DNA of 64,000 bases. It comes from Raineyella sp. LH-20. GTDB taxonomy: Bacteria > Actinomycetota > Actinomycetes > Propionibacteriales > Propionibacteriaceae. Below, piece by piece: positions 55,797 through 64,000 of this stretch. The position numbers were made by a program, and so were the translations under genes. The notes below the pieces were generated by a model. That model saw nothing but the letters and a program-made list of their open reading frames with translations, searched no databases and was not told where the DNA came from. The stretch lies in assembly GCF_033110965.1 (NCBI RefSeq), contig NZ_CP137003.1, positions 992,001 through 1,056,000 of the forward strand. Reading direction: 5' to 3'. Each line of letters begins with the position of its first letter. Positions within the stretch are counted from its first letter, which is position 1.

Positions 55797-57353
55797 TCAC
55801 AGCCCGGAGAGGCCCTGCCTGTCCGGTGGAGTCGCCAGGCTGACCGCGATCCACAGTCGATGGCGGGTCGGCGGATCACCCAGGTCGACGCCGAGGATCC
55901 TCGCGCATCGGTCGATCCGTGATCGGAGGGTGTGGCGATGCAGGTTGAGGGCGTTGGCCGCAGCCTCCCACTGGCATCCCGCATCCAACCAGGCGGCCAG
56001 TGAGCGAGTGAGGTCCTGACCGTGCGCATCGTCGTACCGGGTGAGCGGCTCGAGCGTACGACGCGCCTGCTCATCCATCCCTGGCACCGCGGCGACCGCC
56101 TCCATCATGTGCTCCATGCTCCCGGGGCGATATCTGATCCAGGGAAGATCAGCGGACAACGCCTCGCCGAGCGCCGCCACCGCCTGTCGGTGCCCGAGAG
56201 CCACAGAGTCGTAGAGCACCGGCTGCGACACGCCGATCCAGGCGCCCTCGAGTGGCACCTCGGCGATCGACCCGGTGGTCCGCCGAGCCGACGACAGCAC
56301 CACGGTGAGCCCCTCGTATTCGGCAGCGAACGGACGCCCGTCGCCGACGCGGCGCCCCAGGACACGGATCAGATCGCTGCTGGGCAACTGGTCGGACGCC
56401 ACGGCCATCACCACGATCGGCGGATCCGGGAGGGTGCCCCAGGCTGCCGTGGTCGTGCGCGCCTCCTCGACCGCTCCGCTGAGCAGCAAGCGGAGTACCG
56501 CCGTATCGAGCCGCGCACGCTCCCTGCGGACCTCGGCGGAGCGCACCATGGCGACCGACAGGAGCGCCACTGCCGAGGTGATGAGCTGCTGCACCGGCTC
56601 GGACATCCGCCCGTCACTTCCGTACGCCAGGACACCGAGCAACTCGTGGGCCGGACCGAGGGTCTGCAGATGGGCACCCAGCTCCGTCCCCTGCAGACTT
56701 GTCCCGCTGCGTACGCCACGATCGAGGATCCCGACCGAGCGCTCGCGGAGTGCCGCCACCACGGATGCACCGAATCGGGCGGCTTGACCGGACCGATACA
56801 GGGGTCGCGCCAGCTCGTCGAAGCAGATCACCCACGTGTCGAGTTCCTGGCCGAGCTGTTCGACCACGGCGGCGGCGCCGTGCTCACTCAGCGCGGCATG
56901 GGTGAGGCGCCGTTGGGCCTCACCGAACCACACCGCTGTCTCGCGCTGGTCCTCCCGCAGCAGCGCCCCCACGTCGCGGATCATCTCGATGAAGGAGGTC
57001 TGCCCGCCCCATATCAGTGACATCCCCTGCCGCCGGCATTCGCCGGTCAACTCCGTCAGCAGGTGGGTGCTGTCCTCGAGGTCAGGATCCCCGATCCGTT
57101 TCGGCCCGCACACGATGCCCGCGACTCCGGCCTCGGACAGTCGCTCGACGTACGCCGCGGCGGTCGGGCCGTCGAAGCCGTCGTCGACCAGCGGCCCGGT
57201 GGTGAGAACGAGTTCGCCGCCGTGCAGATAGGGCGTCGGATCCAGCAGGTTCGTGAAGTAGGGCCACGACACGACCGGATCGTGGTCGGCGGGAACGACG
57301 ACCTCGACGCGGGGTCCGAACGTCCCGAGGACGTCACTCAACGAGAGGCTCAT
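55797..57353 (-). CDS. PucR-family transcriptional regulator
   Basis: 518 residues. The N-terminal PucR domain has DPTPYLHGGELVLTTG, the middle is a GGDEF-like/ligand part, and the C-terminus is the PucR HTH_30: RSLAAWLDAGCQWEAAANAL, then NLHRHTLRSRIDR. Family members control purine and amino-acid or amide catabolism. It is divergent from the operon starting at 57564, which it probably activates. The gap contains a perfect palindrome. Confidence 0.9.
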   Translation of the reverse strand: MSLSLSDVLGTFGPRVEVVVPADHDPVVSWPYFTNLLDPTPYLHGGELVLTTGPLVDDGFDGPTAAAYVERLSEAGVAGIVCGPKRIGDPDLEDSTHLLTELTGECRRQGMSLIWGGQTSFIEMIRDVGALLREDQRETAVWFGEAQRRLTHAALSEHGAAAVVEQLGQELDTWVICFDELARPLYRSGQAARFGASVVAALRERSVGILDRGVRSGTSLQGTELGAHLQTLGPAHELLGVLAYGSDGRMSEPVQQLITSAVALLSVAMVRSAEVRRERARLDTAVLRLLLSGAVEEARTTTAAWGTLPDPPIVVMAVASDQLPSSDLIRVLGRRVGDGRPFAAEYEGLTVVLSSARRTTGSIAEVPLEGAWIGVSQPVLYDSVALGHRQAVAALGEALSADLPWIRYRPGSMEHMMEAVAAVPGMDEQARRTLEPLTRYDDAHGQDLTRSLAAWLDAGCQWEAAANALNLHRHTLRSRIDRCARILGVDLGDPPTRHRLWIAVSLATPPDRQGLSGL

Positions 57354-57377
57354 GCCGTCCCATCGAAGCCCCAGGAT

Positions 57378-57393
57378 GTTTCGTCGACGAAAC
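57378..57393. promoter_or_regulatory. Perfect 16-bp palindrome, candidate PucR operator
   Basis: GTTTCGTCGACGAAAC is fully self-complementary and lies 25 bases upstream of the PucR start. It could mediate autoregulation and activation of the divergent operon. Confidence 0.5.
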
Positions 57394-57563
57394 GGTCGAG
57401 TAACGGCACGACAGGGGCAGGAGTGCCCGGTCCGGCGCCGTCCGGTACCGGGTCACGGCGAGGGTGGACGAGATGGCGTTACGGGGCGATTGCCGGCGCC
57501 GTCGCGTCCACAGCCCGGAGATGTCGCCCTCCTATGTTCTGACTCACCCGAGAAGGAGCACAG

Positions 57564-58874
57564 ATGACGACACACATCCTGGTCAGGACCCAAGGGTCAG
57601 ACGAGTTCGCGACCGATTTCGCCACGATGTCCCGCTTCGGCGCCACTCCGGCCGGTGGTGTCGATCGACAGGCAGCGACCGCCGCCGACGGGCTCACCCG
57701 GGACTGGCTGTCCGGCTGGTTCGCCGACCACGGGTTCACTCGACTGGTCGATCCGATCGGCAACCTCTTCGGCCTGGCGGAATATGTCCCCGGGGCGCCG
57801 TACGTGCTCGTGGGCTCGCACCTCGACAGCCAACCGCGCGGCGGCCGCTACGACGGCGCGTACGGAGTCCTGGCTGCCGCCCATGCGGTGGCGCGAGTCA
57901 CCGCCGCCGTCGAGGCGGGCGACGTCGTCCCGACCTACAACCTGGCGGTCGTGGACTGGTTCAACGAAGAGGGCTCCCGCTTCGAGCCGAGCATGATGGG
58001 AAGCGGTGTGTTCTGCGGTCGCCTCCCCGTGGAGGTGGCGCTGGCGACCGCGGACCGCGATGGAGTCACGGTTGCCGAAGCACTGACCCGTATCGGCTAC
58101 CGCGGGACCGACGCCGTCCCCGAGATCGTCGGTTACGCCGAGATCCACATCGAGCAGGGCCACCGGCTCGAGGACGCGGACGTGACCATCGGGCTGGTCG
58201 AGTCCAACTGGGCCGCTCACAAGTACCGCCTGGTCGTCCGCGGCGAACAGTCCCACACCGGATCGACGCCGATGGCGGAGCGCCGCGACGCTCTGCTGGG
58301 AGCCGCGCACATCGTGGTCGCCGCCCGGGAGGTCTGCGACCAGTTCCCGACCGGCCAGCTGCACTCCGGGATCGGTCTGCTGGAGGCGATTCCGAACTCC
58401 CCCGTGGTCGTCAACCGGGAGGCGCGGCTCCACCTGGACATGCGGTCACCGTTCCCCGAGGTGCTGGACCGCTCGGACGCCTGGCTGCGGGCCCGGTTCG
58501 AGGAGATCGAGAAGGCCACCGGCACCTCGATCGACCTCGGCGAAGCCCACTTCTGGGGTGTCGAGCCGTACCACGACGACGGCGTGGTGATGGCCGAGCA
58601 GGCGGCGGCCGACCTCGGTCTCACGGCCCGGCGCACTCTCACCCTGGCCGGGCACGACTCCACCAACCTGAAGGATCTCGTGCCGACGGTCATGCTCTTC
58701 ATCCCCAGCGTCCGCGGCATCTCCCACAACGAGCACGAATACACCGCCCCCGAGGACTGCGAAGCCGGCGTACGCCTGCTCGCCGAGGTCCTCGCCCGTC
58801 AGATCACCGGCGCGTGCACCGGCGCACCCTGCACATCCGCGCTGGCCGCCACCCTGCACACCGTCCCCGCCTGA
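57564..58874 (+). CDS. M20-family amidohydrolase (N-carbamoyl-amino-acid hydrolase or allantoate amidohydrolase type)
   Basis: 436 residues. Binuclear zinc site: GSHLDSQPRGGRYDGAYG, then NEEGSRFEPSMMGS; HIEQGHRLE and the dimerisation part GEQSHTGSTPM follow; SHNEHEY carries a late histidine. These motifs define the carbamoylase/ureidoglycolate branch that splits carbamoyl or amidino groups. GAGAAGGAG precedes ATG 57564. First gene of a PucR-linked operon. Confidence 0.9.
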   Translation: MTTHILVRTQGSDEFATDFATMSRFGATPAGGVDRQAATAADGLTRDWLSGWFADHGFTRLVDPIGNLFGLAEYVPGAPYVLVGSHLDSQPRGGRYDGAYGVLAAAHAVARVTAAVEAGDVVPTYNLAVVDWFNEEGSRFEPSMMGSGVFCGRLPVEVALATADRDGVTVAEALTRIGYRGTDAVPEIVGYAEIHIEQGHRLEDADVTIGLVESNWAAHKYRLVVRGEQSHTGSTPMAERRDALLGAAHIVVAAREVCDQFPTGQLHSGIGLLEAIPNSPVVVNREARLHLDMRSPFPEVLDRSDAWLRARFEEIEKATGTSIDLGEAHFWGVEPYHDDGVVMAEQAAADLGLTARRTLTLAGHDSTNLKDLVPTVMLFIPSVRGISHNEHEYTAPEDCEAGVRLLAEVLARQITGACTGAPCTSALAATLHTVPA

Positions 58875-58900
58875 CCCCCGCAGATTACGGAGCACCTCCC

Positions 58901-59125
58901 ATGCACCTCACCACCGCCCACTGGTCCCTGCTGCTCCCCGTGATGGCCCTGGTCCTCACCCCGCTCTTCCCCTTCGTCAACACCCCCACCACCGCTCTCG
59001 GCCTCCCGCCGATCCTGTTCTGGGTAGGCGGCTGGGCGATCGTCACGACGCTCATCCTCGCCGCACTCTTCCGTCGGGAGCCCGAACTCAACGACACCAC
59101 CGGTACGGAAGGAGACCTCCGATGA
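58901..59125 (+). CDS. DUF3311-like small membrane subunit
   Basis: 74 residues, two membrane segments (SLLLPVMALVLTPLFPFVN and FWVGGWAIVTTLILAALF). Such small proteins accompany sodium:solute symporters, whose gene follows with a four-base overlap (ATGA at 59122-59125). It probably stabilises or assembles the transporter. Confidence 0.75.
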   Translation: MHLTTAHWSLLLPVMALVLTPLFPFVNTPTTALGLPPILFWVGGWAIVTTLILAALFRREPELNDTTGTEGDLR

Positions 59126-60597
59126 TCATCGCCACGATCCTCGGCCTCGCACTGATCGCCCTCCTCGGCCTTCTCGGCCGCCGAACGGTCCTCGACACGA
59201 ACTCCGGATGGTCCATCGGCAACAGGACCATGAGCAGCCTGACCACCTTCTTCCTCCAGGCCGGGGCCATCTTCACCAGCTTCACCTTCCTGGGCATGTC
59301 CGGTCTGACGGTGCTCGGCGGGATCTCCGCCGCGTACCTGCCGGCGTACCTCGTCATCGGGTACATCGGGATGTTCCTCCTCGGGCCCGCCATCTGGAAG
59401 CTCGGCAAGGTCTTCGGCTACCACACGAACGCCGACATGGTCGGCCACCAGTTCGGCAGCCCGGCACTCGGCCGCCTCGTCGCCCTGCTGGCGGTGGTCT
59501 TCTTCACGCCGATCGTCCAGGTCCAGATCGTCGGACTCGGCACGATCGTCTCCTTCAGCACCGGCATGAAGCAGGCCGGCACGCTGAGCATGATCGTCGC
59601 GACCGTCCTCGTCCTCGCCTTCGTCACGACGGCCGGGCTGCGCGGAGTCGCGGTGACGGCCTACTTCAAGGACGTTGCGATGGTCGTCGCACTGGTGATC
59701 ATCCTGGCCGGCACGCTCGCCACGTTCCACGCGGGCGATCTGATGGGTGAGGTGATGACTCGGGCCGAGCACCTGACAGTGATCGCTCCCGGAACCAAGA
59801 CGTACGGGATCGCGTGGTTCATCTCGAGCGTGGTGATCAGCGGGATCGGTCTGGGCGCCATGACGCTGCCGGAAAGCTGGCCCGCGGTGCTGTCGGCCGA
59901 CCGGTCCAGGGCCGTCTCCAAGAACCACGTCCTGCTGCCGCTCTACACGCTGGCGACCTTCATCCCGATCGTGCTCGGCTTCTTCGCGGTCACCCAGCTC
60001 CAGATCCACAAGGGTCAGGAGAACTCCGCCATCCTCACCCTCGCGGAACAGTCGCTTCCCGGGTGGCTGATGGGCATCGTGGTGATCTCAGGGCTGGCCT
60101 GTGCGATCGTGCCGGCCGCCCACTGCGTGCTGGCCATCGCCACGCTGGTGTCGTCGAACCTCACCCCCGCCGGGATCACCGAACCCCGCAAGCTCCTCGT
60201 CGGCCGCGTCGCCTCGGGCCTCATCCTGCTGCTCTCCCTCGGTCTTGCCCTGGGACGCCCCGATCTGATGGCGAATCTCTACCTGCTGACGTACGCCGGC
60301 CTGGTCCAGCTCGCTCCCGCCAACCTCCTTGCTGTCACGCGCCAGAGGTTCGTCAACGCTGCCGGCCTGATCGCCGGGCTCGTTGCCTCCGAACTTGTGG
60401 TGATCGGCTTCACCGTCGGAAAAGTGAGCGTCTTCGGTCTGAACACCGGCGTGGTCGCCTTGGTGGTCAATCTCGTCGTGATGGGTGTCGTGTCGTCGGT
60501 GACCGGCGAGGCGAGGCGCCCCGAGGCGCCGGATCGGCAGTCCCCCCTGCCGGTGGCGGCGGCCCAGCGGGAGCTGGTTCTCGACCTCGACGCCTGA
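59122..60597 (+). CDS. Sodium:solute symporter family transporter
   Basis: 491 residues, about thirteen transmembrane segments. Family signs include TTFFLQAGAIFTSFTFLGMS, the A/G-rich core GPAIWKLGKVFGYHTNADM and GIGLGAMTLPESWPAVLSA. It imports an organic solute with sodium, presumably the amide or carbamoyl substrate of this operon. Together with the DUF3311 protein it forms the uptake unit. Confidence 0.9.
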   Translation: MIIATILGLALIALLGLLGRRTVLDTNSGWSIGNRTMSSLTTFFLQAGAIFTSFTFLGMSGLTVLGGISAAYLPAYLVIGYIGMFLLGPAIWKLGKVFGYHTNADMVGHQFGSPALGRLVALLAVVFFTPIVQVQIVGLGTIVSFSTGMKQAGTLSMIVATVLVLAFVTTAGLRGVAVTAYFKDVAMVVALVIILAGTLATFHAGDLMGEVMTRAEHLTVIAPGTKTYGIAWFISSVVISGIGLGAMTLPESWPAVLSADRSRAVSKNHVLLPLYTLATFIPIVLGFFAVTQLQIHKGQENSAILTLAEQSLPGWLMGIVVISGLACAIVPAAHCVLAIATLVSSNLTPAGITEPRKLLVGRVASGLILLLSLGLALGRPDLMANLYLLTYAGLVQLAPANLLAVTRQRFVNAAGLIAGLVASELVVIGFTVGKVSVFGLNTGVVALVVNLVVMGVVSSVTGEARRPEAPDRQSPLPVAAAQRELVLDLDA

Positions 60598-60663
60598 TCT
60601 CACACCTCGGCGCCTGTTTCGACCCGAACCCGCCGACATCGCCCTTCTCAGAAAGGAACGCCC

Positions 60664-62091
60664 GTGAGCACCCCGGACCCGTACGCCTACCTCAGCGCGA
60701 CGGACTTGACGGCACAGTTCCGGAGTCGCCGCGTCCGACCATCGGAGGTGATCGAGCACCTGTTGGCGCGCATCGCGGAGGTGGATCCCTCCGTGAATGC
60801 GATCACCGAGGTGCTCACCGACCTCGCTAGGACCCGCGCCGCGGACGCCGACCGCCGCTGGGCGGCAGGTGAGCTCGCCCCGCTGCTCGGGGTGCCGGTC
60901 GTGCTGAAGGAGAAGCACGACCTCGCCGGCCGCCCGGTGAGTCAGGGTGTGGTGGAGCTCACCGACACTCCGGACCGCGACCATCCGATCGTGGAGCGAC
61001 TGCTCGCCGCAGGAGCGATACCCATCGCCCGCAGTGCGGTCCCCGAGTTCTGCGCAGCGACCGTCACCGATTCGCGCCAGTGGGGTGTCACCCGTAATCC
61101 GTGGAACCCTGCCTGCACTCCCGGCGGTTCCTCGGGAGGATCCGGCGCGGCGCTGGCCGCCGGATTCGCTCCGCTGGCCACCGGATCGGACATCGGTGGG
61201 TCGACCCGGATCCCCGCGTGCTACTGCGGGGTGGTCGGCTACAAGGCGCCGTACGGTGTGGTCCCCGGTCTGCACCCCTCGACCATGGACTGGTACCGCG
61301 GCGACAGTGCGATGGCGCGAACAGTCGAGGATGTGCGCCTCATGCACAACGTCATCGCCGGCCAGCACCCCCGTGACCAGCTGTCGATCCCTTCGCGGCC
61401 GGTGGCCCGCCCGCCGCGACCCGGGCACCTGGACGGCGCGACCGTGGTGCTGAGTCGCCGCCTCGGCGACTACCCCGTGGAGGCCGACACACTCGCCAAC
61501 CTCGAGGAGACCGCGTACGCCCTGGCCGCCGCCGGCGCGACGATCGTGGAACGCGAACTCCCGTGGCACGCCAACGAGATCATGGACCTGGCCTTCGCCC
61601 ACTACGGTCACATCCTCGCTCCGGGCATGGCGGAGCAGATCTCACGGTCAGGCGCCATCGTCTCTCCGTACATCACCCAGTTCATCGAGCACGCGCTCGA
61701 GGCGGCCTCGCGGATCGGGCTGCCGGAGACGTTCCGCCGAGAGACCATCATGCGCGACCAGCTCTCGGCAGTGCTCAGCGATGCTGACGCACTGATCGCC
61801 CCGGTCTCCGCCCGCTCGTCCCTCCCTGCCGAGGCCCCCACAACGTCCGTCGGCCCCGACGGCCGGCACTACTGGCAGGACCAGATGGCGGTGCCGATCA
61901 ACATCAACAACCGGTGCCCCGCGCTGGCGCTACCCACAGGATTCGGCCACCACGGCGTTCCGACAGGGCTGCAGATCGTCGGCAGCCCGTACGACCAGGA
62001 AGCGGTCTTCCGGATCGGCTACGCCGTGGAGGCCCACCGGCCGTGGGCACAGATCACCCCGGCCGACACCACTGACGAAGGGAAACACTGA
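60664..62091 (+). CDS. Amidase signature family hydrolase
   Basis: 475 residues. Ser-cisSer-Lys triad: Lys in GVPVVLKEKHDLAG, the cis-Ser in the GGSSGGSGAALA loop and nucleophile Ser in GSDIGGSTRIPACYCGVVG. It hydrolyses an amide in the cytoplasm. Translation begins at GTG 60664 with GAAAGGAA upstream. Not a GatA: no gatB/gatC are near, and it sits in a catabolic operon. Confidence 0.9.
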   Translation: MSTPDPYAYLSATDLTAQFRSRRVRPSEVIEHLLARIAEVDPSVNAITEVLTDLARTRAADADRRWAAGELAPLLGVPVVLKEKHDLAGRPVSQGVVELTDTPDRDHPIVERLLAAGAIPIARSAVPEFCAATVTDSRQWGVTRNPWNPACTPGGSSGGSGAALAAGFAPLATGSDIGGSTRIPACYCGVVGYKAPYGVVPGLHPSTMDWYRGDSAMARTVEDVRLMHNVIAGQHPRDQLSIPSRPVARPPRPGHLDGATVVLSRRLGDYPVEADTLANLEETAYALAAAGATIVERELPWHANEIMDLAFAHYGHILAPGMAEQISRSGAIVSPYITQFIEHALEAASRIGLPETFRRETIMRDQLSAVLSDADALIAPVSARSSLPAEAPTTSVGPDGRHYWQDQMAVPININNRCPALALPTGFGHHGVPTGLQIVGSPYDQEAVFRIGYAVEAHRPWAQITPADTTDEGKH

Positions 62092-63464
62092 TGTCTTCGA
62101 TTCTGGAGGCCAGCACGCTGGTCGCTCCGACGGCTCCCGTGGGAGACGGAGCACACGGACAGGAGCTCGACGCGGCGATCATCGCGGCGGACCACGACCG
62201 GGTCTTCCATTCCTGGTCCGCGCAGGCCCATCTCCCGGCCTTCTCGGTGGCCTCCGGCAGCGGTGCGACGCTGTGGAACCATGCGGGTGAGCGGTGGTTG
62301 GACTTCTCCAGCCAGCTCGTCAACGTGAACATCGGCTACCAGCATCCCCGGGTCGTCGCGGCGATCAAACAGCAGGCCGACCTCCTCACCACCATCGCGC
62401 CGGCGACCGCCAACCTCGCTCGGGCGGAGGCTGCCCGCCGCATCCTTGCCCACGCCCCGGCGACCTTCGAGAAGGTCTTCTTCACCAATGCCGGGGCCGA
62501 CGCGAATGAGAACGCGATGCGTCTTGCTCGCCTCTACACCGGTCGGGACAAGATCATCTCCCGTTACCGCTCCTATCACGGCAACACCGGCGCTGCCGTC
62601 GTGGCCACCGGCGACTGGCGGCGCATCCCGAACGAGTATGCGCGCGGTCACGTCCACGTCTTCGGCCCTTACCTCTACCGTTCCGAGTTCTGGGCGACCA
62701 CCCCGGAGGAGGAATGCGCCCGCGCGTTGCACCATCTGGATCGGGTGATCCAGATGGAAGGACCCGACACGATCGCGGGGATCCTGCTTGAGACGGTGCC
62801 CGGGACCGCTGGGATCCTCGTGCCACCGCCGGGATATCTGGCCGGGGTCCGCGAGATCGCCGACCGCTACGGCATCGTTCTGATCTGCGACGAGGTGATG
62901 GCCGGATTCGGCCGCACCGGCACCTGGTTCGCGTTCGAGCAGCAGAACGCCATCCCCGACCTGGTCACCTTCGCCAAAGGCGTGAACTCCGGCTATGTCC
63001 CGGCCGGCGGGGTGTTGCTGAGTTCGCCTGTCGCCCATACCTTCGACGAGAGGGTCTTCCCTGGCGGCCTGACCTACTCGGGTCACCCGCTCGCGATGGC
63101 GGCGATCGTGGCGACGATCGAAGCGATGGAGGACGAGCAGGTGGTGGAGAACGCCGCCTCGGTCGGTGCCACGGTGATCGGACCGGCGCTGGCCCAGCTG
63201 CTCGCGGACAACCCACTGGTGGGCGACGTACGTGGCACCGGTCTCTTCTGGGCCGCCGAACTGGTGACCGACAAGGCGACCCGCGAGCCGTTGCCGGCAG
63301 GACGGATGGCCTCGATCAAGGCCGCCTGCCTGACCAGGGGTCTCATCGCCACCGTCGTCGACAATCGTGTCCACGTGGTGCCGCCCTGCGTCATCACGAC
63401 GGACGAGGCCCGACGCGGCATGGCCATCCTGGCCGAGGTCCTCACCGAGGAGGCGTCCCGATGA
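62091..63464 (+). CDS. Class III PLP-dependent aminotransferase
   Basis: 457 residues. Cofactor motifs: FFTNAGADANENAMRLAR, SYHGNT, LICDEVMAGFGRTG and the PLP lysine in TFAKGVNSGYVP. Class III enzymes act on omega-amino acids such as beta-alanine or taurine, or similar amines. Overlaps the amidase stop by one base and the next SDR gene by four, so the enzymes act as a set: amide hydrolysis, transamination, then carbonyl reduction. Confidence 0.9.
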   Translation: MSSILEASTLVAPTAPVGDGAHGQELDAAIIAADHDRVFHSWSAQAHLPAFSVASGSGATLWNHAGERWLDFSSQLVNVNIGYQHPRVVAAIKQQADLLTTIAPATANLARAEAARRILAHAPATFEKVFFTNAGADANENAMRLARLYTGRDKIISRYRSYHGNTGAAVVATGDWRRIPNEYARGHVHVFGPYLYRSEFWATTPEEECARALHHLDRVIQMEGPDTIAGILLETVPGTAGILVPPPGYLAGVREIADRYGIVLICDEVMAGFGRTGTWFAFEQQNAIPDLVTFAKGVNSGYVPAGGVLLSSPVAHTFDERVFPGGLTYSGHPLAMAAIVATIEAMEDEQVVENAASVGATVIGPALAQLLADNPLVGDVRGTGLFWAAELVTDKATREPLPAGRMASIKAACLTRGLIATVVDNRVHVVPPCVITTDEARRGMAILAEVLTEEASR

Positions 63465-64000
63465 CCGCCTCCCCACGTCGCGTGCTGGTCACCGGTGCGT
63501 CCTCCGGCATCGGGGCGGCGACCGTACGGCGCCTGCAGGCCGACGGGATGGCGGTCGTCGCCGCGGCCCGCAGGGCCGACCGACTGACCGAGCTCGCCGA
63601 CGAAACCGGCTGCGAGGCCTATCCCCTCGATGTCACCTCCGCCGAGGAGGTCGACGCCCTGGTCACCCATCTGACCCGGACCGGCGGGCTGGACGCGGTG
63701 GTCAACAACGCGGGTGGGGCGCTCGGCCTGGACAGCATCGCCGACGCCGACATCGACGGCTGGCGGCGGATGTACGAACTCAATGTCCTCGGCACCCTGC
63801 GGATCACCAAGAGCGTCCTGCCACTGCTGCGCGCCTCGGGTGCAGGCGACGTGCTGGTCGTCACGTCGACCGCCGCGCACGGTGCCTATGAAGGAGGCGG
63901 CGGCTACACCGGCGTCAAGCACGCCGAACGGATGCTCGCCACGACGCTGCGCTGGGAGATCGTCGGCGAGCCGATCCGGGTGCTGGAGATCTCTCCGGGC
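63461..64000 (+). CDS. Short-chain dehydrogenase/reductase, 5' part (continues beyond the window)
   Basis: About 180 residues are visible. GASSGIGAATVRRL is the NAD(P)-binding loop, NNAGGALG follows, the catalytic Ser is in VVTSTAAHG and the Tyr-x3-Lys in GYTGVKHAERM. Coupled to the aminotransferase gene by an ATGA overlap. It probably reduces or oxidises the semialdehyde or 3-oxo acid made by the transaminase. Confidence 0.9.
   Translation, partial: MTASPRRVLVTGASSGIGAATVRRLQADGMAVVAAARRADRLTELADETGCEAYPLDVTSAEEVDALVTHLTRTGGLDAVVNNAGGALGLDSIADADIDGWRRMYELNVLGTLRITKSVLPLLRASGAGDVLVVTSTAAHGAYEGGGGYTGVKHAERMLATTLRWEIVGEPIRVLEISPG

Overview
The window is a 64 kb stretch of a high-GC Gram-positive chromosome, most likely an actinomycete of the Propionibacteriales type. 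This is an inference from the roughly 70% GC coding sequence, GTG starts, frequent CGTACG words, actinobacterial-style DinB and cysteine synthase genes, and tandem glycine-riboswitch control of the gcv operon. No rRNA gene or species marker is present.

Layout. 1-5000: the 5' part of galE, cysK, a complete recently inserted ISL3-family element with an exact 8-bp target duplication, and a hipBA toxin-antitoxin pair. 5028-13347: a leftward operon for a carbohydrate/glycerophosphodiester-type ABC importer that also encodes two metallophosphoesterases and a tyrosine-type phosphatase, headed by an RpiR/SIS regulator. 13402-14772: dinB. 14855-21317: tandem glycine riboswitch, gcvP, gcvT, gcvH and L-serine dehydratase, which together can turn glycine into serine and then pyruvate. 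21448-26945: MOSC protein, LysR regulator with two T-N11-A dyads around a 4 x 30-bp repeat, a PIG-V-like mannosyltransferase and a class A penicillin-binding protein.

27298-34989 is an accessory island directly downstream of tRNA-Ala(TGC). It holds an integrase stump without its catalytic tyrosine, a SMODS nucleotidyltransferase coupled to a SLATT membrane effector (CBASS- or Hailong-like), a decayed IS1634-type transposase, an unrecognised glycine-rich membrane protein coupled to a coiled-coil protein, a DUF262-HNH nuclease and a frameshifted small membrane gene.

35056-44024 is a catabolic locus (GntR regulator, asparaginase, then a six-gene operon of MFS transporter, alpha/beta hydrolase, isochorismatase-type amidase, ACMSD-type amidohydrolase, aldehyde dehydrogenase and hydantoinase) that looks built to open and degrade a nitrogen-containing ring or cyclic amide. 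44192-46909 is a PabB-PabC-PabA triple fusion for p-aminobenzoate synthesis. 47119-51166 is a second accessory region in which two single-gene units (an AlbA_2/Schlafen-type protein and an unrecognised coiled-coil protein) lie between three related palindromes. 51256-55712 has an anchored HNH nuclease, a quinone-oxidoreductase/TetR pair and an SDR/XRE pair. 55797 to the window end is a PucR-controlled operon (M20 amidohydrolase/carbamoylase, DUF3311 plus SSS transporter, amidase, class III aminotransferase, SDR) for another amide or carbamoyl compound; it runs off the window.

The best candidates for undescribed biology are the glycine-rich/coiled-coil pair at 30870-32308, the palindrome-bordered cassettes at 47119-51166, the PabBCA fusion and the ring-opening operon at 36912-44024.
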